From: Larix kaempferi
Lineage: Eukaryota; Streptophyta; Pinopsida; Pinales; Pinaceae
Direction: 5' to 3'
Assembly: GCA_027924585.1 (NCBI GenBank)
Contig: BSBM01002079.1
Span: forward strand, 1-64,000
DNA: 64,000 bases
A model generated the notes under the pieces. The model was not told the DNA's origin. It saw nothing but the letters and a program-made list of their open reading frames with translations, and did not search any database. The position numbers and the translations under genes were made by a program. Below, piece after piece: positions 23,560 through 35,108 of this stretch. Each line of letters begins with the position of its first letter. Within the stretch, counting starts at the first letter, position 1.

Positions 23560-26500
23560 AAGCACTGCAAGCTTGATCCTTGTAAAGGATTTCACAAGAA
23601 ATGTGATGAAAATCATATGTGTAATCCTCATAAAATATGAGGGGTCACTGTACCCACATTAATACAATTATTTTATCTGGTCACTTTTTGGGGTTATTCT
23701 CCTATTTCTTTAGGAGTTTCTATGCAACTAGTCATCACTCTTATACTTGGGAGCTGTGCAACACGTCTGTATTTGGCATATTCAGTATTAGTTGTGCTAT
23801 TTTGGGTAATTTTGTTTATAATAGATGGTATAAAATAAGAGTATTGGGTTCATTATGAGTGGTATTAGAGTAGAGGTTCTTGGAACAACACTTTCAAGGA
23901 GTACCTTGAGTGCATGGAGACATAACTTTCTCTAGTCAAATCCAAATTCAGTGAAACTTGGATTAAGAAAAATGTGATATTGGGTGATCACAGGTCAAAG
24001 TTTCATTGGATTTGGCACCAAATTTTAGGAGCTCCAATCTAAATAAGTTAGGAGCTAGGGATTATGGAATCAGGTTAGGGTTGATTCATGAGATTGTTGG
24101 GCATGAATATGGACAGAGACAACAGTTTTGGACACAATTTAGGGACTACCCCACCTTCTCAACAATAGCATAGCATTATAAACCAGTAGCAAATCATGGT
24201 AATTCTCAACTCTGGGAAAATAGTAAGGTCAGTTTTGTGCACATAACAGAGGTAAGGAAGCTTGATTTCGCCCAAAGTCAGTGAAGAATCAACATTTTGC
24301 GCATGCTTGCAGTAGTAAGCAATGGTTAAACCTCAATTGTTTGGCAACCTGATCATTTTCAGACCTTGAATCAACAATAGATTGATATCAAAAGAAAATT
24401 TGGGCATTAAAATAGCCTCATATCTCCATAGATCTTAACCCATATATCTTGGAATTGATGCTAGAGGCATTGTCTTTCGATGGTTGTTATCATTGCATAT
24501 CCTTTATTCCACCTTGATTTTGTTGTTGGGATCAAGCTAAAAATATGGATAGGAGAATATGAGGTTTGGTCATGTGGTATCCGTAGTTTAACATGGGGTT
24601 AGCACACTACACAGGATATCTTAGAAAATTTAGACATATCATAGTGGAAGAATCCAACAAAAGCATAAAATGATTTATAGCTAACGCAATATACTGCATC
24701 AACTAGTTCTCCTGTAAACTAATAGAATTATAGTTGTGTCTTCTCATACATAGTTGTCTATAATGTATGCCCCATTTCATGTGTAAAAAAGGGTTTTCCA
24801 GTGAGATATTAAAAAAAAAAAAATTCCAATGCAAAGTGTTTCTCTGCATGACCCATAAAGTAAAGAAGATACTAGTAATAAGAAATGATCTGACCTGAGA
24901 ATTCAAGATGCAAAAACCCTACAATGAATTTCTAAAGAACAGGGCCTGCCTTGAACCCATGAACCATACAAACAACCTCCATATTTCTAGTTCTAAATAT
25001 TATCGCATTCATCAGTTCATTGATGTATCACATCCTATTCATAAAATGGTTGTCCCCAAGATTGGTTCAGCTAATAAAAAGCAAATTTGCTTTCACCAGA
25101 TTGACAAAAGTCAAATCTGGCACCATCAACTGACGTGCAAGGTGTCAAGCTCAGCCTACACTCCAGTGGGAATGCAGATCAATATCAAACACTTGGGAAG
25201 ATGAAAGTGAAAATGTCACGAGGAACCTCCTGAGCATGCACCATGATATGGATAGGAGAATACGAGGTTTTGGATGAATCATGAATATGATGCTAACTCC
25301 TTTGAGAAGCTAGGAATTACATTAACTTTCTGACTTGTAAATGATACATAATTTATGTTACATTTTGAGTTGAATATAACTAAAACAGTAGTTTTTGCTT
25401 CTTGGTAAATTGAATAAAGGACTTAATGTCTGTGAGCTGATGGATCTCACTAGTACTTGTTTCATACAGATCAAGCACATTAGATGAATTAATTGGGTTT
25501 ATCCACATCCCTGGTTTCTTTGTCGGGCCTATGGGATGCACACAACTTATTTTACTCTCTATATTATGATGTGTTGTAGTTCTAGTCCCATTGACCTATT
25601 TTGGTAACTTTTGGACATTAATATGATGTTTTTCTTTCTCTTTCTTTCTGAACCAGGGTCTAGTGAATTGCTTGGAAGGTTTCTCAAAAATTTGTTATTG
25701 AACAAGTTTAAGCTTATTTCCCATGTTACTTTGTAGTGAAATTGGATTTTAGATTGTTTTGTTTTCCTTCTGTGTAAGTCATTCAGTTTCAGTCTACTAA
25801 AAAGATATGACTCTAATTTTTCCAGAGATGGAGGAAAATATATGATTAGAATGGTTGAGACAAGGTTAATGCATCAAAATGGGTTATCCTCATTGGCTTC
25901 CCTTCCTTCCCGAATCTTCCTACTAGATCCTAGGAAGCAGGAACTATATCCTCTCCATCAGTAGCAGGAGGAGAAACCCAAGAAGAGGTTGCGTAAGCAG
26001 GATAATTATGACGAATAGGAAGAATGTCGATGAAACTAAACAGAGTGAAAAATGAACCTAGAGTGAGCTAGATTGAGGTTAGCAACACAATTCATTATTT
26101 TGCAGTATGAGATAGTTCCCAACCACAAACAACAACTATATATGCAAAAATTTAGATATTGTTGAAGCACATGAAAGATGCAGGGTATGTACAACTTGGA
26201 TGAAGGGACTGAAGGCTCCCTGGCTCTTTGGTGTCTTCTGTATGCTAACCTGTGCAAACTAGGTGGTAACAAGCCCCTCAAATGCCATGAATTTAGGGCA
26301 TAAAACCTTATGAAAAAGACTAAAATATGCCTCCAAGTGAGAGAGGCTGACTGCTACAAGTGAAATTAGTAATTACAAGTCTACATGAATTTCTGAAGAT
26401 GAATTGGCCCTCTGTATCCTTCAAATGCTGACTAGGTACATCACTCCCTTGGCTGGAAATAAGGCACAACAATGCTAGCTTGACCTGGGGGTTTTATTGC

Positions 26501-27080
26501 TGCCGTGAGTGCATTTTCGAAGTATATTAACACCCATGGATTGACCCATCTCTGGCTCTGGTTTATGAATATTTTAGGTATGAAATTTCAACCCTTTGAC
26601 TTCCCAACAACTACGAATCAAGATGTCCTTAAACATCAACAATGATGCCAAACAGATTCCCTCAAATCTAGTATATATACTAGTTATGAAAAAAAAAATT
26701 AAGTCGGTCCTAGGTTTCATAAATAGAAGTCAGTCCTAGGTTTCATAAATATAAGTCATCTCTACCCTCTTTTCTGCCCAGAACAGGTTGGCTTTAGAAA
26801 TTTGGGGCTTCTCAAATGCATGAGGATGCATTTATGGTTTCATACCTTTCTTAACAACATCTCTCTTGTTATCAATTTCAACCAATATGGGAACTGGGTG
26901 CATACTATAGGATTTGGGCATTTATTGGACTTTGGCTATGTTTGCACTTGAACCTGCACTAATTCCTGAATGGAGACCCAGTGCAATTTGTATATGCTAC
27001 TCCCACTACCCCTTTAATGTACGTGCCTCTCTCTTAGGGTTGGTGCATGCCAACTCTAGGGGGTTATCCCTAACTGTACC
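23560..27080. other. Unassigned DNA right of copy B
   Basis: Begins with the 3' part of the cysteine-rich open frame split by copy B, ending TGA near 23640. After that no frame exceeds about 98 codons and I recognise no protein family. The phrase ATGGATAGGAGAATA recurs at about 24547 and 25247, perhaps a short dispersed repeat. Confidence 0.5.
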
Positions 27081-27081
27081 T

Positions 27082-27195
27082 GCTTGACATGCTTGAAGGA
27101 TTCTATAGGTTGACATGCTTGAAGGATTACATAGGTATTTCCTTATATAGGTTGACATGCTTGAAGGATTATGTAGGTTGACATGCCCGAAGGGA
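27082..27195. repeat. Short tandem repeat of a GACATGCTTGAAGGATT unit
   Basis: Four to five copies of TTGACATGCTTGAAGGATT separated by short TAGG-containing linkers. They sit at the 3' end of the PDAT pseudogene and seem to have replaced or expanded its sequence after the YVYKLSPS-like segment. Confidence 0.75.
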
Positions 27196-28219
27196 CAATT
27201 TATAAACATATGATCTTTCCGTAGGAATTCCAACACCGTAGAGTATATTTCAGTATTTGGTGTGTTCGGCAGTTTTGTCTTAAGAGATTAGACCAGTACT
27301 TGTAATGCTTGTATTCCGGATCATCCAAATTGTCGGCAATGCCATAAGAAAAATGGGCATCTCCTCGTTGCATCAATTTGGAGCAACAAAGTGTAGCAGA
27401 TCTAAGACAGTTTCTGTGGTTTATACTTTATGGTCAACAATAGCCTCAATAATCTCCCATGTCATTTCATGGTACTTAGTCCAGACATCTCCACATGATA
27501 CATTTGACTTAGTGAGGCCATTATTTTCAGAATTGGCCTTGTAATCTCTTCTGGTGCCCAGTCTAGATTACCCCTAATTGTCTCACCACCTTCTGGTAAC
27601 ATTGACATGGTTGAATCCCAGGTGCGAGTCATGCACATCAAATGCTACAGAGTATGTTGCCCAAACAGCTCATTGTCTACAACACAAGGAGAAACTGCTC
27701 TAGCAACAACAACATCCTTAGCTTCAGCTGGAAAAAGTCATGAGACAGCTTTTGGGACACCAAGGAATGGGCCTCCAATATTCATTACTGCTTTTAGATT
27801 TTCAGCACACCAATCTGGGCCACCTGAACCTCCACCACCCATAGGAGATGGTTCCTCCACCCACTTCATAAAGTGTAAAAGTAAAGGACCCCCATTGAAT
27901 GGAGTATGGAAACCACTTTTCTGCCATTATTTGTTTTCACTTTTCACCATAAGCTCTATGTTACTTTTCATCCTGCTTAATGTTTGGTCACGGAACTCTG
28001 TGTTTTTAAAAAAAGTATCCAATCATATGCAGCTATGTGCATTGTTTTTTTTTCGTACCCAATCTCTACCAAGTTAGCAATCAAGACAGCCCATACAAAA
28101 TAGCTAGGTACGAAACAATATGCTTCCATAAGCCCTAAGACTGGCCTCAACCTTATCCTAGGAGGATTCAAGCCCGTGTCATTGTCCAAAGACATGTGTC
28201 CTACCCAACACAGAGGCCT
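27190..28219 (-). pseudogene. PDAT (phospholipid:diacylglycerol acyltransferase) pseudogene, intron-free segment
   Basis: PDAT moves an acyl group from phospholipid to diacylglycerol to make triacylglycerol in the ER; plant members are LCAT-like. Read downward, the segment begins RPLCWVGHMSLDNDTG (28219) and continues with PSYFVWAVLIANL, IGYEKKTMHIAAYDW, RDQTLSRMKSNIELM, HSMGVLYF (the lipase-type serine motif) and GGPDWCAENLKAVMNIGGPF. It then runs through MTRTWDSTMSMLPEGG and, in several frames, GDVWTKYHEM, AHFSYGIAD and a YGVGIPTERSYVYKL-like end near 27190. There are frameshifts near 27990 and 27928 and several stops (for example in KAVS*LFPAEA). About 1 kb runs without an intron, so it may be a retrocopy or a captured spliced fragment. 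The N-terminal membrane part and the C terminus are missing. Confidence 0.85.
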
Positions 28220-28267
28220 TGTTTTACCATTTTCATCGTCTCCATCTAAGATTAGAACGAGAGTTTC

Positions 28268-28557
28268 TACAAATATCTGTGCCCTTTTGTAGAGACAAAT
28301 TTGGTGCCCTTTGTATATGGAATGGCCCCGAAATCCAGGGAAGCGACGTGTGGCCAACTCAACTAGACATACTGCTGAATTACCAACAGCAGCCACAAGG
28401 TTAGCTTCTTTTCCCCCAAAGCTCTTGTCCAACTCTGTTTCAACCTCTTGCAACAACCGAACATGCTCATCCTCCAAAGGAAGAGGACATGACCAATTAA
28501 TTAATTTCCTTAATTGAGTACCTTTATAACTTTTCAAACGGTTTGTATCAAACACTG
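28268..28557 (-). pseudogene. Queuosine salvage protein (DUF2419/QNG1-like) fragment fused to PDAT fragment
   Basis: About 96 residues match the C-terminal half of the eukaryotic queuosine-nucleotide salvage glycosylase family: RLKSYKGTQLRKL, PLEDEHVRLLQEV, KSFGGKEANLV, RRFPGFRGHSIYKG and LYKRAQIFV. The match stops after IFV, where the family continues with a DLWGAF-like segment. A 16-residue linker then joins in frame to the PDAT fragment, giving one 192-codon open frame from 28555 to 27977. The family acts on queuosine 5'-phosphate to free queuine. This piece lacks most of the protein, so it is a gene fragment. The join resembles exon shuffling by a mobile element. Confidence 0.75.
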
Positions 28558-30787
28558 AGCTATCATTCTATAAAGTTTTTTTTATACCAACATCCAGTCT
28601 GCCAGGGCCCAGATGATCATAATGTAGTTCTTCATCTTTGAAGAATCTCATTTGTGCTAGGAATAGCAACAAGGAAAATATTTTGTTTTAACAGGATGAA
28701 CCATGTCCATATGATGATGAATCCATGACTCCAGAGCAGAAGGTCGCTGAAGGTCTCTATCAATGCTTAAGGTTGTAATTGATTGTCTCCTTGCTGTAGT
28801 GTTTTACTGTTCCCCTAGACTTTGTGATACTTTTTTAACCTGATCAACCAAAAAAGGGCATCTACCAGTAGATATGCATTGGGACCACTTTACTATTAAT
28901 AGGATGAAGCAAATTTTTTCTCTTTTGAGTATATAAACTTCAACCTTTGATGTTTTACATTGTTTCCTTTTTTAACTCTGATTTGTGTCAAAAGACTATG
29001 CGCTACATTTTTTCCTTGTTGTCACTGCATCACTCTGTTTCACATAGTTGTTATTGAGGCATTTTGGAAGTTGTGATTTCTTGTTGTCCTCTTGAAATTA
29101 TAAATATGAGTTTAGCATGTTAGAATATTGATGTACTTTAAGGATTTACTGGCGTTTTCTGTAAAATAATTTCGACACAATTATATAGTTTGGAAGATCT
29201 TCAACAGTTTATCCTATAGTTGCTCCTCACCCTATATCAATAATTTAGGTATCCAGGTATGCATGCTCTTGAGGTGTTTGCATTTCTAATGTCTAAGTCA
29301 CTTTCTTGAAAATGTAAGTTGTTTTGCCTACGGCTTGCCTTCCATAAATATTACTTATAGATTTCGGATTGGCCAATTTTTGAATAAATCGGTATTCCAA
29401 TTGTTGCTAATGAAATCCCGGAGTTTATATCCTAATGGAACTCCATGTTTTTCTCTTAGACACTACCATTGACCACTAGTTGTTACTTGCTTAGGCTTGT
29501 TCCATATATCTGGACTTATATCCAAAATCATTCACCATCTTTAGCTCATTTATTGTGTCAATATGCCCATTAATCTCTACAGAGAAATGTTATTAGAATG
29601 ATAGAATCTATCAACGCATACATTCTTACACATTGAAAGTGTTTTGTCATATGTTAGATGTTTGAGTAGGGAATTTTTTTCAACTCTTTGTAAGCTAATG
29701 CAAGAACTTTGGCTATTTTTGGATTTTAAGTTTTGAATTTACTTCCTTTGCTTCAATATTTCAAATTCAAATATGAGTTTATAGTTTCCATCTCATTGTG
29801 TTCATTTTCCTTGAGAATATATTTTCTTATAAATTATTTCTCAAGAGGAATTACTAAGAAATACTTTACCTAATAACTTATTTCCATGCATGGCTCATGT
29901 TGTACAATGTTTACTTATTGAAATATGGCCATTGACGATCTCAATGCATGTTTTGATAGTGGGCATACTATCATTGTTTACCTTTTAGTATGCTTTTTCA
30001 AATCTGCAACTAGAGGGTTTAATACCTTTAATGCTTTTCAAAAAGTCTCTTTTGACTTCCTCTAATAAACCTACAGTCATACTCTCATGTCCTTACTCCT
30101 TACCACATTCAACACTTCATGAGAGATAGACTAACAAGCATCTTTTCGTTTGAGTTTGAATCTAATCTCTTAAACTATTCAGTGAATTTCTTCTAGTTGC
30201 TAAGACTTTTCTAAATGCAATGTTTTTTCCACAAAACCTATTAACGGGCTTTGTTTGTAGCCAGTTTGAGTGTAAACTGCCTTAATTAAATAACAGCCCT
30301 TCTGAATGCATTGAAATTTTCCATGTGTATGTAGCTTATCTAATTGTGAGCATCTGAAATTGTGTACCTTGAGAAGCTTCCTTGTTGAACATATTGCATT
30401 ACCCTGAACTTAAAGGTTTTGAGACGAATTTAAATTGTGCATGGGATTCCACCCTGCTATACTCTTTAAGTTTAACAAGTCCCTTTAAGGTTATTAAGTC
30501 CCAAGGTTGGTTCTTCATGAAATTTTTCAAGAGTGCTTCATTTTCAAAACATATCTAAATTTTCATGAGTTTTGATTTGAGAACCCCTCAAGTAAAGCTA
30601 ATTTCTCAAACTGACCATTTCCATGCCAATGCTCTGCAATATTTTGCTATTTGGTTAAATTTTAATGTTGGAACTTCTACAGTTTCCTAATATGCTTCTT
30701 AAACTGTGTATGATTGTAATATTTCAATGATTATTTATATCATTAATTGTAGGAATGACCTTTTGATTTGGATTTTGGGATTTGCAG
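28558..30787. other. AT-rich DNA with no supported gene
   Basis: No frame above 60 codons. A possible isolated exon lies at 28695-28778, after a TTTTAACAG acceptor. It reads DEPCPYDDESMTPEQKVAEG and then CLRL before a stop. I do not recognise it. The rest looks like intron or intergenic sequence. Confidence 0.5.
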
Positions 30788-31018
30788 GTAAGGGAACTTG
30801 AGACCATCCCAGTTTTCAATTCTGGTCGTGGCTCAGCATTATCTACTAAAGGCACAGTAGAAATGGAAGCAAGCATTATGGATGGCTTCATAAATAAATG
30901 TGGATCCATTTCTGGCCTTTCTACTGTTAAAAATCCTATTTCCCTTGCCCGACTTGTCATGGAAAAGTCTCCACATGTCTACCTTGGTTTTAATGGGGCT
31001 GAAGAGTTTGCAAGAGAA
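30788..31018 (+). pseudogene. Plant-type L-asparaginase (isoaspartyl peptidase) exon, isolated
   Basis: A TTTGCAG splice acceptor is followed by an exon reading [53 protein letters not shown] and [11 protein letters not shown]. This is the second-exon part of the plant Ntn-hydrolase asparaginase, which forms the alpha subunit and binds near the NSGRGSAL loop. The nucleophile region downstream (the GTVG-containing beta subunit start) is absent, and homology stops after FAREH. Open throughout and well conserved, but with no recognisable partner exons nearby, so it is a gene fragment. Confidence 0.85.
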
Positions 31019-31470
31019 CATGTTCAAGCTTTTCTCAAATTTACTTCTCAAATGGAGTTTGTTTCCCTTAATTTACTTGTGACAATATCATGAACATGCA
31101 GTAGTCCTAGTTTTAGGTTTACTAATTGTATAAAATAGTAGATTAGTAGCATGGAGAACATTAATGTATCCTTGATTTCCTTGTAATATTAATGGGATCA
31201 TGTTAATCTTGAACCATACGCTTATGATTTAGATATTATTTACATCTTTCAGCAGTACTCTTCAACTTGTATTCATTTCATGTGACAACCACAGGGAATT
31301 GAAATCGTTATAGACACAAACTATTTCATTACTGTAGAAAATAAAAAGCGATTGGAATTTTAAATGTTTAAGAATTTCGTAATATGTCCATGGGGGAAAA
31401 AGTTAGAACCCCCACAATTTGTTCATGTCCCGATCGTCGGTCGGATTGATGGGTGGGGACGTGACATAGG

Positions 31471-32179
31471 TTCAAATTTGGTAGATCCTTTTGTGTATAG
31501 GCAGTTGATTGGTTCCCTTATGTATCTGGTGAATATCGGACCTTACATATATTTTGCAATGAATAAATTGAGCTTGTTCATGGTTGAAACATGAACCTAG
31601 GATGATTCATTGGATTGTTGTAAACCATGTGCTCTGATACTTGAAGGGTGCAGTTCATTATGGCTTGAGTTGTATGGGAGATGGTGAATTGATTTTGGAT
31701 GGTTTTGTTGATTTTAACTAAGCAAGAGATGCAAGTGCTAGCAATAGCACTTCAAGGTTTTCTTTTAGCTCAGGCTCATGTATGATATCTTGGTTCAATA
31801 GGACACAGGAAACAGTTGCACTTAATTCAGCAGAGGCAGAAATATGGTAGCAAGCTCTGCTAGTTGTGAAGTCATATGGATCCACAAGTTGATAACAGAG
31901 TTGACCAATCAAATGTTGGAGCCTATAGTTGTTTACTATGACAACTAGAGTTGCATTGGACTAAGAATTCAGTATTTTGTGATTACTCCAAGCACACAGA
32001 TATCCAATACCGTTTTCTTAGGATGGAGTTCAGAAGGGACAAGTGGTTCTTGAGTATGTTCCTTCAGATTTGTAGGTGGAAAATATTTTGACTAATCCCC
32101 TGGAAAAGGAGAAGTTTGAGATCTTGAAGGAGAGACTTGGTTTGGTGGAGAACATTTTCCTTGCAAAGAGGGAGTGCTA
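31471..32179 (+). pseudogene. Ty1/Copia pol 3' end (end of RT and RNase H), decayed
   Basis: Reads VDPFVYRQLIGSLMYLVN near 31480. In broken frames it continues with the expected Copia order: WIVVNHVL-like segment, YGRW, FSLGSGMISWF-like, SAEAEIW, YDNQSCI-like, and finally KEKFEILKERLGLVENIFL with KREC and a stop at 32179. That last phrase is the characteristic C terminus of many plant Copia polyproteins. Multiple stops and indels. No LTR boundaries were found, so this is a truncated old copy. Confidence 0.82.
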
Positions 32180-32568
32180 GTAGGTACTTGTTGCTCAGTC
32201 AGATTCTCCTTCATCTCTGTAGTACGCAACAGATTCTCCTTCTTTAGGTTGGCACAAACAGCAAAGCCATGCAATAGCAAGGGAGGCATACAAGTTGTAT
32301 GCCTACCGTTTTCAAGAAATTTCCAGTAGGGGCATGCCACACTTCCAAAAAGAGACAATTGTAATATCGTAGAATCCCAAGAGCCGTGTATTAGGGGATC
32401 TTCCAAGAGGCATACTATAGAAACGTTTTTAAATAAGCAAACGAGGTAAGATCTACATACAAATTCTACATACTTCTTATTTTTTTGATTTTGTATTCTA
32501 CATGTTTTTTATACAATTAATTTCTATGTACCTAAAAATATATAATCCTTGCTACAATGGTATTGCAG

Positions 32569-34246
32569 CCGCTCACACTCCATATTCCCCATCACCATTC
32601 ACGTAAATAAACCACTCCATAGGGTGATGATATTGTTAAATGTGGAAAGCTTAACCTAGTAGATCTGGCTGGCTTAGAAAATATTTCACATTCAGGTGCG
32701 AAAGAAGTAAACAAAACATATCTTATATTTTATTTCTTTAATGTTGGTTCACTGGTATTGTTTTGAAATATAAAAATGATCAATGATCATCTAGATGACA
32801 GTCAGTTTTTATTTAGCCTCGGAGTAAGTAGTAGTTCAAATTCCCATGGATTGGTCAAAGGGCCCTAGATTCATTGGGAGATAATCCAAGAAACCAGGCC
32901 CTTTGTACAAACAACAATCCCATCTAAGATTGATTTGCTAGGTTGTTGATGTTCTCATGGATTCATGTTGTCACTACAAGCCTACAAGGTGTTGATATCT
33001 CACTTACATTGAGATTATAGGGTCGAGCAAGGGAAGCAGATGAGATCAATAAGGGCTTGATTTCACTTGGTTGTTTGATTACTACACTTGTAGAGAATTT
33101 AGGTCATGCACCTTACATGTAAGAATAATATTCAAAATATGTTTCTCTTATAGATAACAAAATATACTTTTCATTTGATTGTCTCATATGTAATTAACTT
33201 TTGAAGTTACCTATTTTTCATCTTTAAACATAGAAGGTAAATCAACAAGACTATTGAGATATCCTCTTGGTGGAAAAAGAAAGATTTGCATAATTGCTAC
33301 TTTATCCTCATCAATCTATTCTCTTGATGAAACTCTTAGCACACTGGATTATGCTCATCGTGCAAAAAACATTAGGAACAAACTTGAGGTGTGTCTGAAT
33401 GAAAAATTTATGTCTTTATCATGTGTCTGTCTTTGGAATAAAACACAATACAATCATTTAATATTCGAGTGTTTCTTTGTTTTAGCTTAATCATAAAATG
33501 ATGAAGCCTGCCCTTATTAAGGATATTTATGCTGACATTGAACGAGTGAAACAAGGTTTCCTCTATTTCATCTTTTTTGCAAACATTTATATTTCCGTTG
33601 ATATGTTTATAACTTTTAATGTCTTATTTCTTCTGTGGTTGAGAAGAGGTGCATGCTGCAAGGGAGAAGAATAGTGTTTATCTTCCACATGATTGCTTCA
33701 TATAGGAAGAAGCTGAAAAAAGGTTGATTGATGTCTTGACCTATTATCAAAACAATTGTGTTTTTTATTTCAATAATTTAAGTAATGTGAGATGTTTTTA
33801 ATGGATAAATATTTTGTTTTGTTTAGGCTATGGTTGAGAAGATTAACCACATGGAATTTGAACTCGATACTAACAATAAGGTTTTGTTTGAGATGCACTA
33901 TATACCTTGTATATCGTACTCTTGTTTTTCTTCTTTTTATATCTTTCATGTCTTTCTAATATCATGCATGGATGCAACAAATTGATGAGTTGGGGGAGTT
34001 GAATTATTCTTAGTAGCAAATAAGTGCAGACTTGAAAGATAAATTCGAGATTACACAGGTATGAATGAAAATTTATAATGCTATCATCTCAATAAGTTAT
34101 GTTACCTAGAATACTTAGAACACTTGCTATTTTTCTTTCACAGAAAATCTTGATGACACTAAGGAAGTATTGAAGGATTTTCAAGAGAAACACATACAAG
34201 CTAACTGCACAATAAAGGAAAGGGAGTTCATTATCTCAAATATGTT
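32569..34246 (+). pseudogene. Kinesin-5 (BimC/KRP125-type) pseudogene, 5' part with introns
   Basis: Exons with matching splice sites: 32569-32706 (SHSIFPITIHV, then CGKLNLVDLAGLENISHSGA; donor GTAAAC), 33021-33118 (GRAREADEINKGL; donor GTAAGA), 33234-33388 ([20 protein letters not shown], then [13 protein letters not shown]), 33486-33555 (MMKPALIKDIYADIERVKQ), about 33649-33722 (AAREKNSVYLP), 33827-33880 (MVEKINHMEFELD), about 33975-34058 (IDELGELNYS, two stops, ADLKDKFE) and 34144 onward (TIKEREFIISNM). They give the end of the motor and the first stalk coiled coil of kinesin-5, the mitotic bipolar spindle motor. The LINE interrupts the last exon after ATG TT at 34246. Introns make it a genomic fragment and not a retrocopy. 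Upstream motor exons are absent. Confidence 0.88.
34228..34246. other. LINE target-site duplication, left (19 bp)
   Basis: TCATTATCTCAAATATGTT, repeated exactly at 47411-47429. Joining at this repeat restores the kinesin exon reading up to its donor site (..CAATCAG|GTTGGG). Confidence 0.92.
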
Positions 34247-35108
34247 TTTTTAGAAAACAATGGTTAAGATTTGGAATTATAGATCGGCAAAGAAGCTGCC
34301 GAGTACTTTTGCACTATAGAAGTTGATCTTCTGCTTACAATTATTGCTAGACTGCTGACAGGTATTGAAGAGAATGGGATTATCAGCCCAATGTGCTAAC
34401 AAACTTTTAGGATGACTAACAAAGGCAGCCGAAGCAAAGAGGAAGGCTGAAACTATAGAAGTAAAGTGATAAGAGAAGACTAAACGCCTCTTAGTTCTCT
34501 TCAGATTTTGCTAGTAGCTTCTTGACTTTATTTTCAAAAAAGCAAAGGCGATTCCCAAAGCTCCCGTGGGACTTTGCAATGTCTTTGAAATGCGTTTGTC
34601 CTGCTTCCTTGGTGGCAGTAATTTCATCATGGGATTTGCGCAAATGCTGATTGAGTGGAGCTTGTTCACGGGTTTGTTAATTAAGCCTGTCCACCTCCGG
34701 TTGGAGCTCTGTAAGGCGATCCTCCAATGCATGATCTGGGGTGGAACTTGGGTCGAGAGAAGCCAAGACTGGAGGGGAGTAACAGACCCTTTCTCTTGAA
34801 AGTCCCAGCTGATTCCATGCGTCTTAATGACTTGATAATTCCTTGTTGATTTGACGAGAGGCTCGATGTGTAAATAATAGTCTTGAGATGCTAAAATGTC
34901 ACGGGATTTTTGATGAATCTGACGAAAGGGACTGACAAGTCTGAGTGCACTAAAACCTGATAGGAGTTCAGCGACATGTTTAAGATGCAATTCCATAATG
35001 GTCCTCACCAGTGAATCCGGGCAGAGATTTGATTCTTTTTTTGCAGCTACAGTTGCAGAGGCAGTAGAAGAACTATTGTTGACCGGTCGAAGAGAATCGC
35101 CTCCCAAA
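34247..35108 (-). other. LINE 3' region with decayed coiled-coil-like frame
   Basis: Downstream of the ORF2 stop. One frame is open for 209 codons (35140-34511), starting 32 nt before the ORF2 end in another frame. A different frame over 34800-34500 reads like coiled-coil coding sequence with one or two stops: LEDRLTELQPEVDRLN, LNQHLRKSHDEITATKEA, FFENKVKKLLAKSEEN. I do not recognise a family. It may be a 3' ORF of this LINE lineage, sequence acquired by 3' transduction, or chance. Confidence 0.4.

Noticed and set aside
27607-28077. 156-codon plus-strand frame as a gene
   Set aside because: It is the reverse strand of the PDAT pseudogene, which shows the conserved lipase and acyltransferase motifs on minus.
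33234-33490. Short intact kinesin gene
   Set aside because: It is one exon of a decayed kinesin-5 copy. The motor start is missing, later exons have stops, and the gene is split by a 13-kb insertion.
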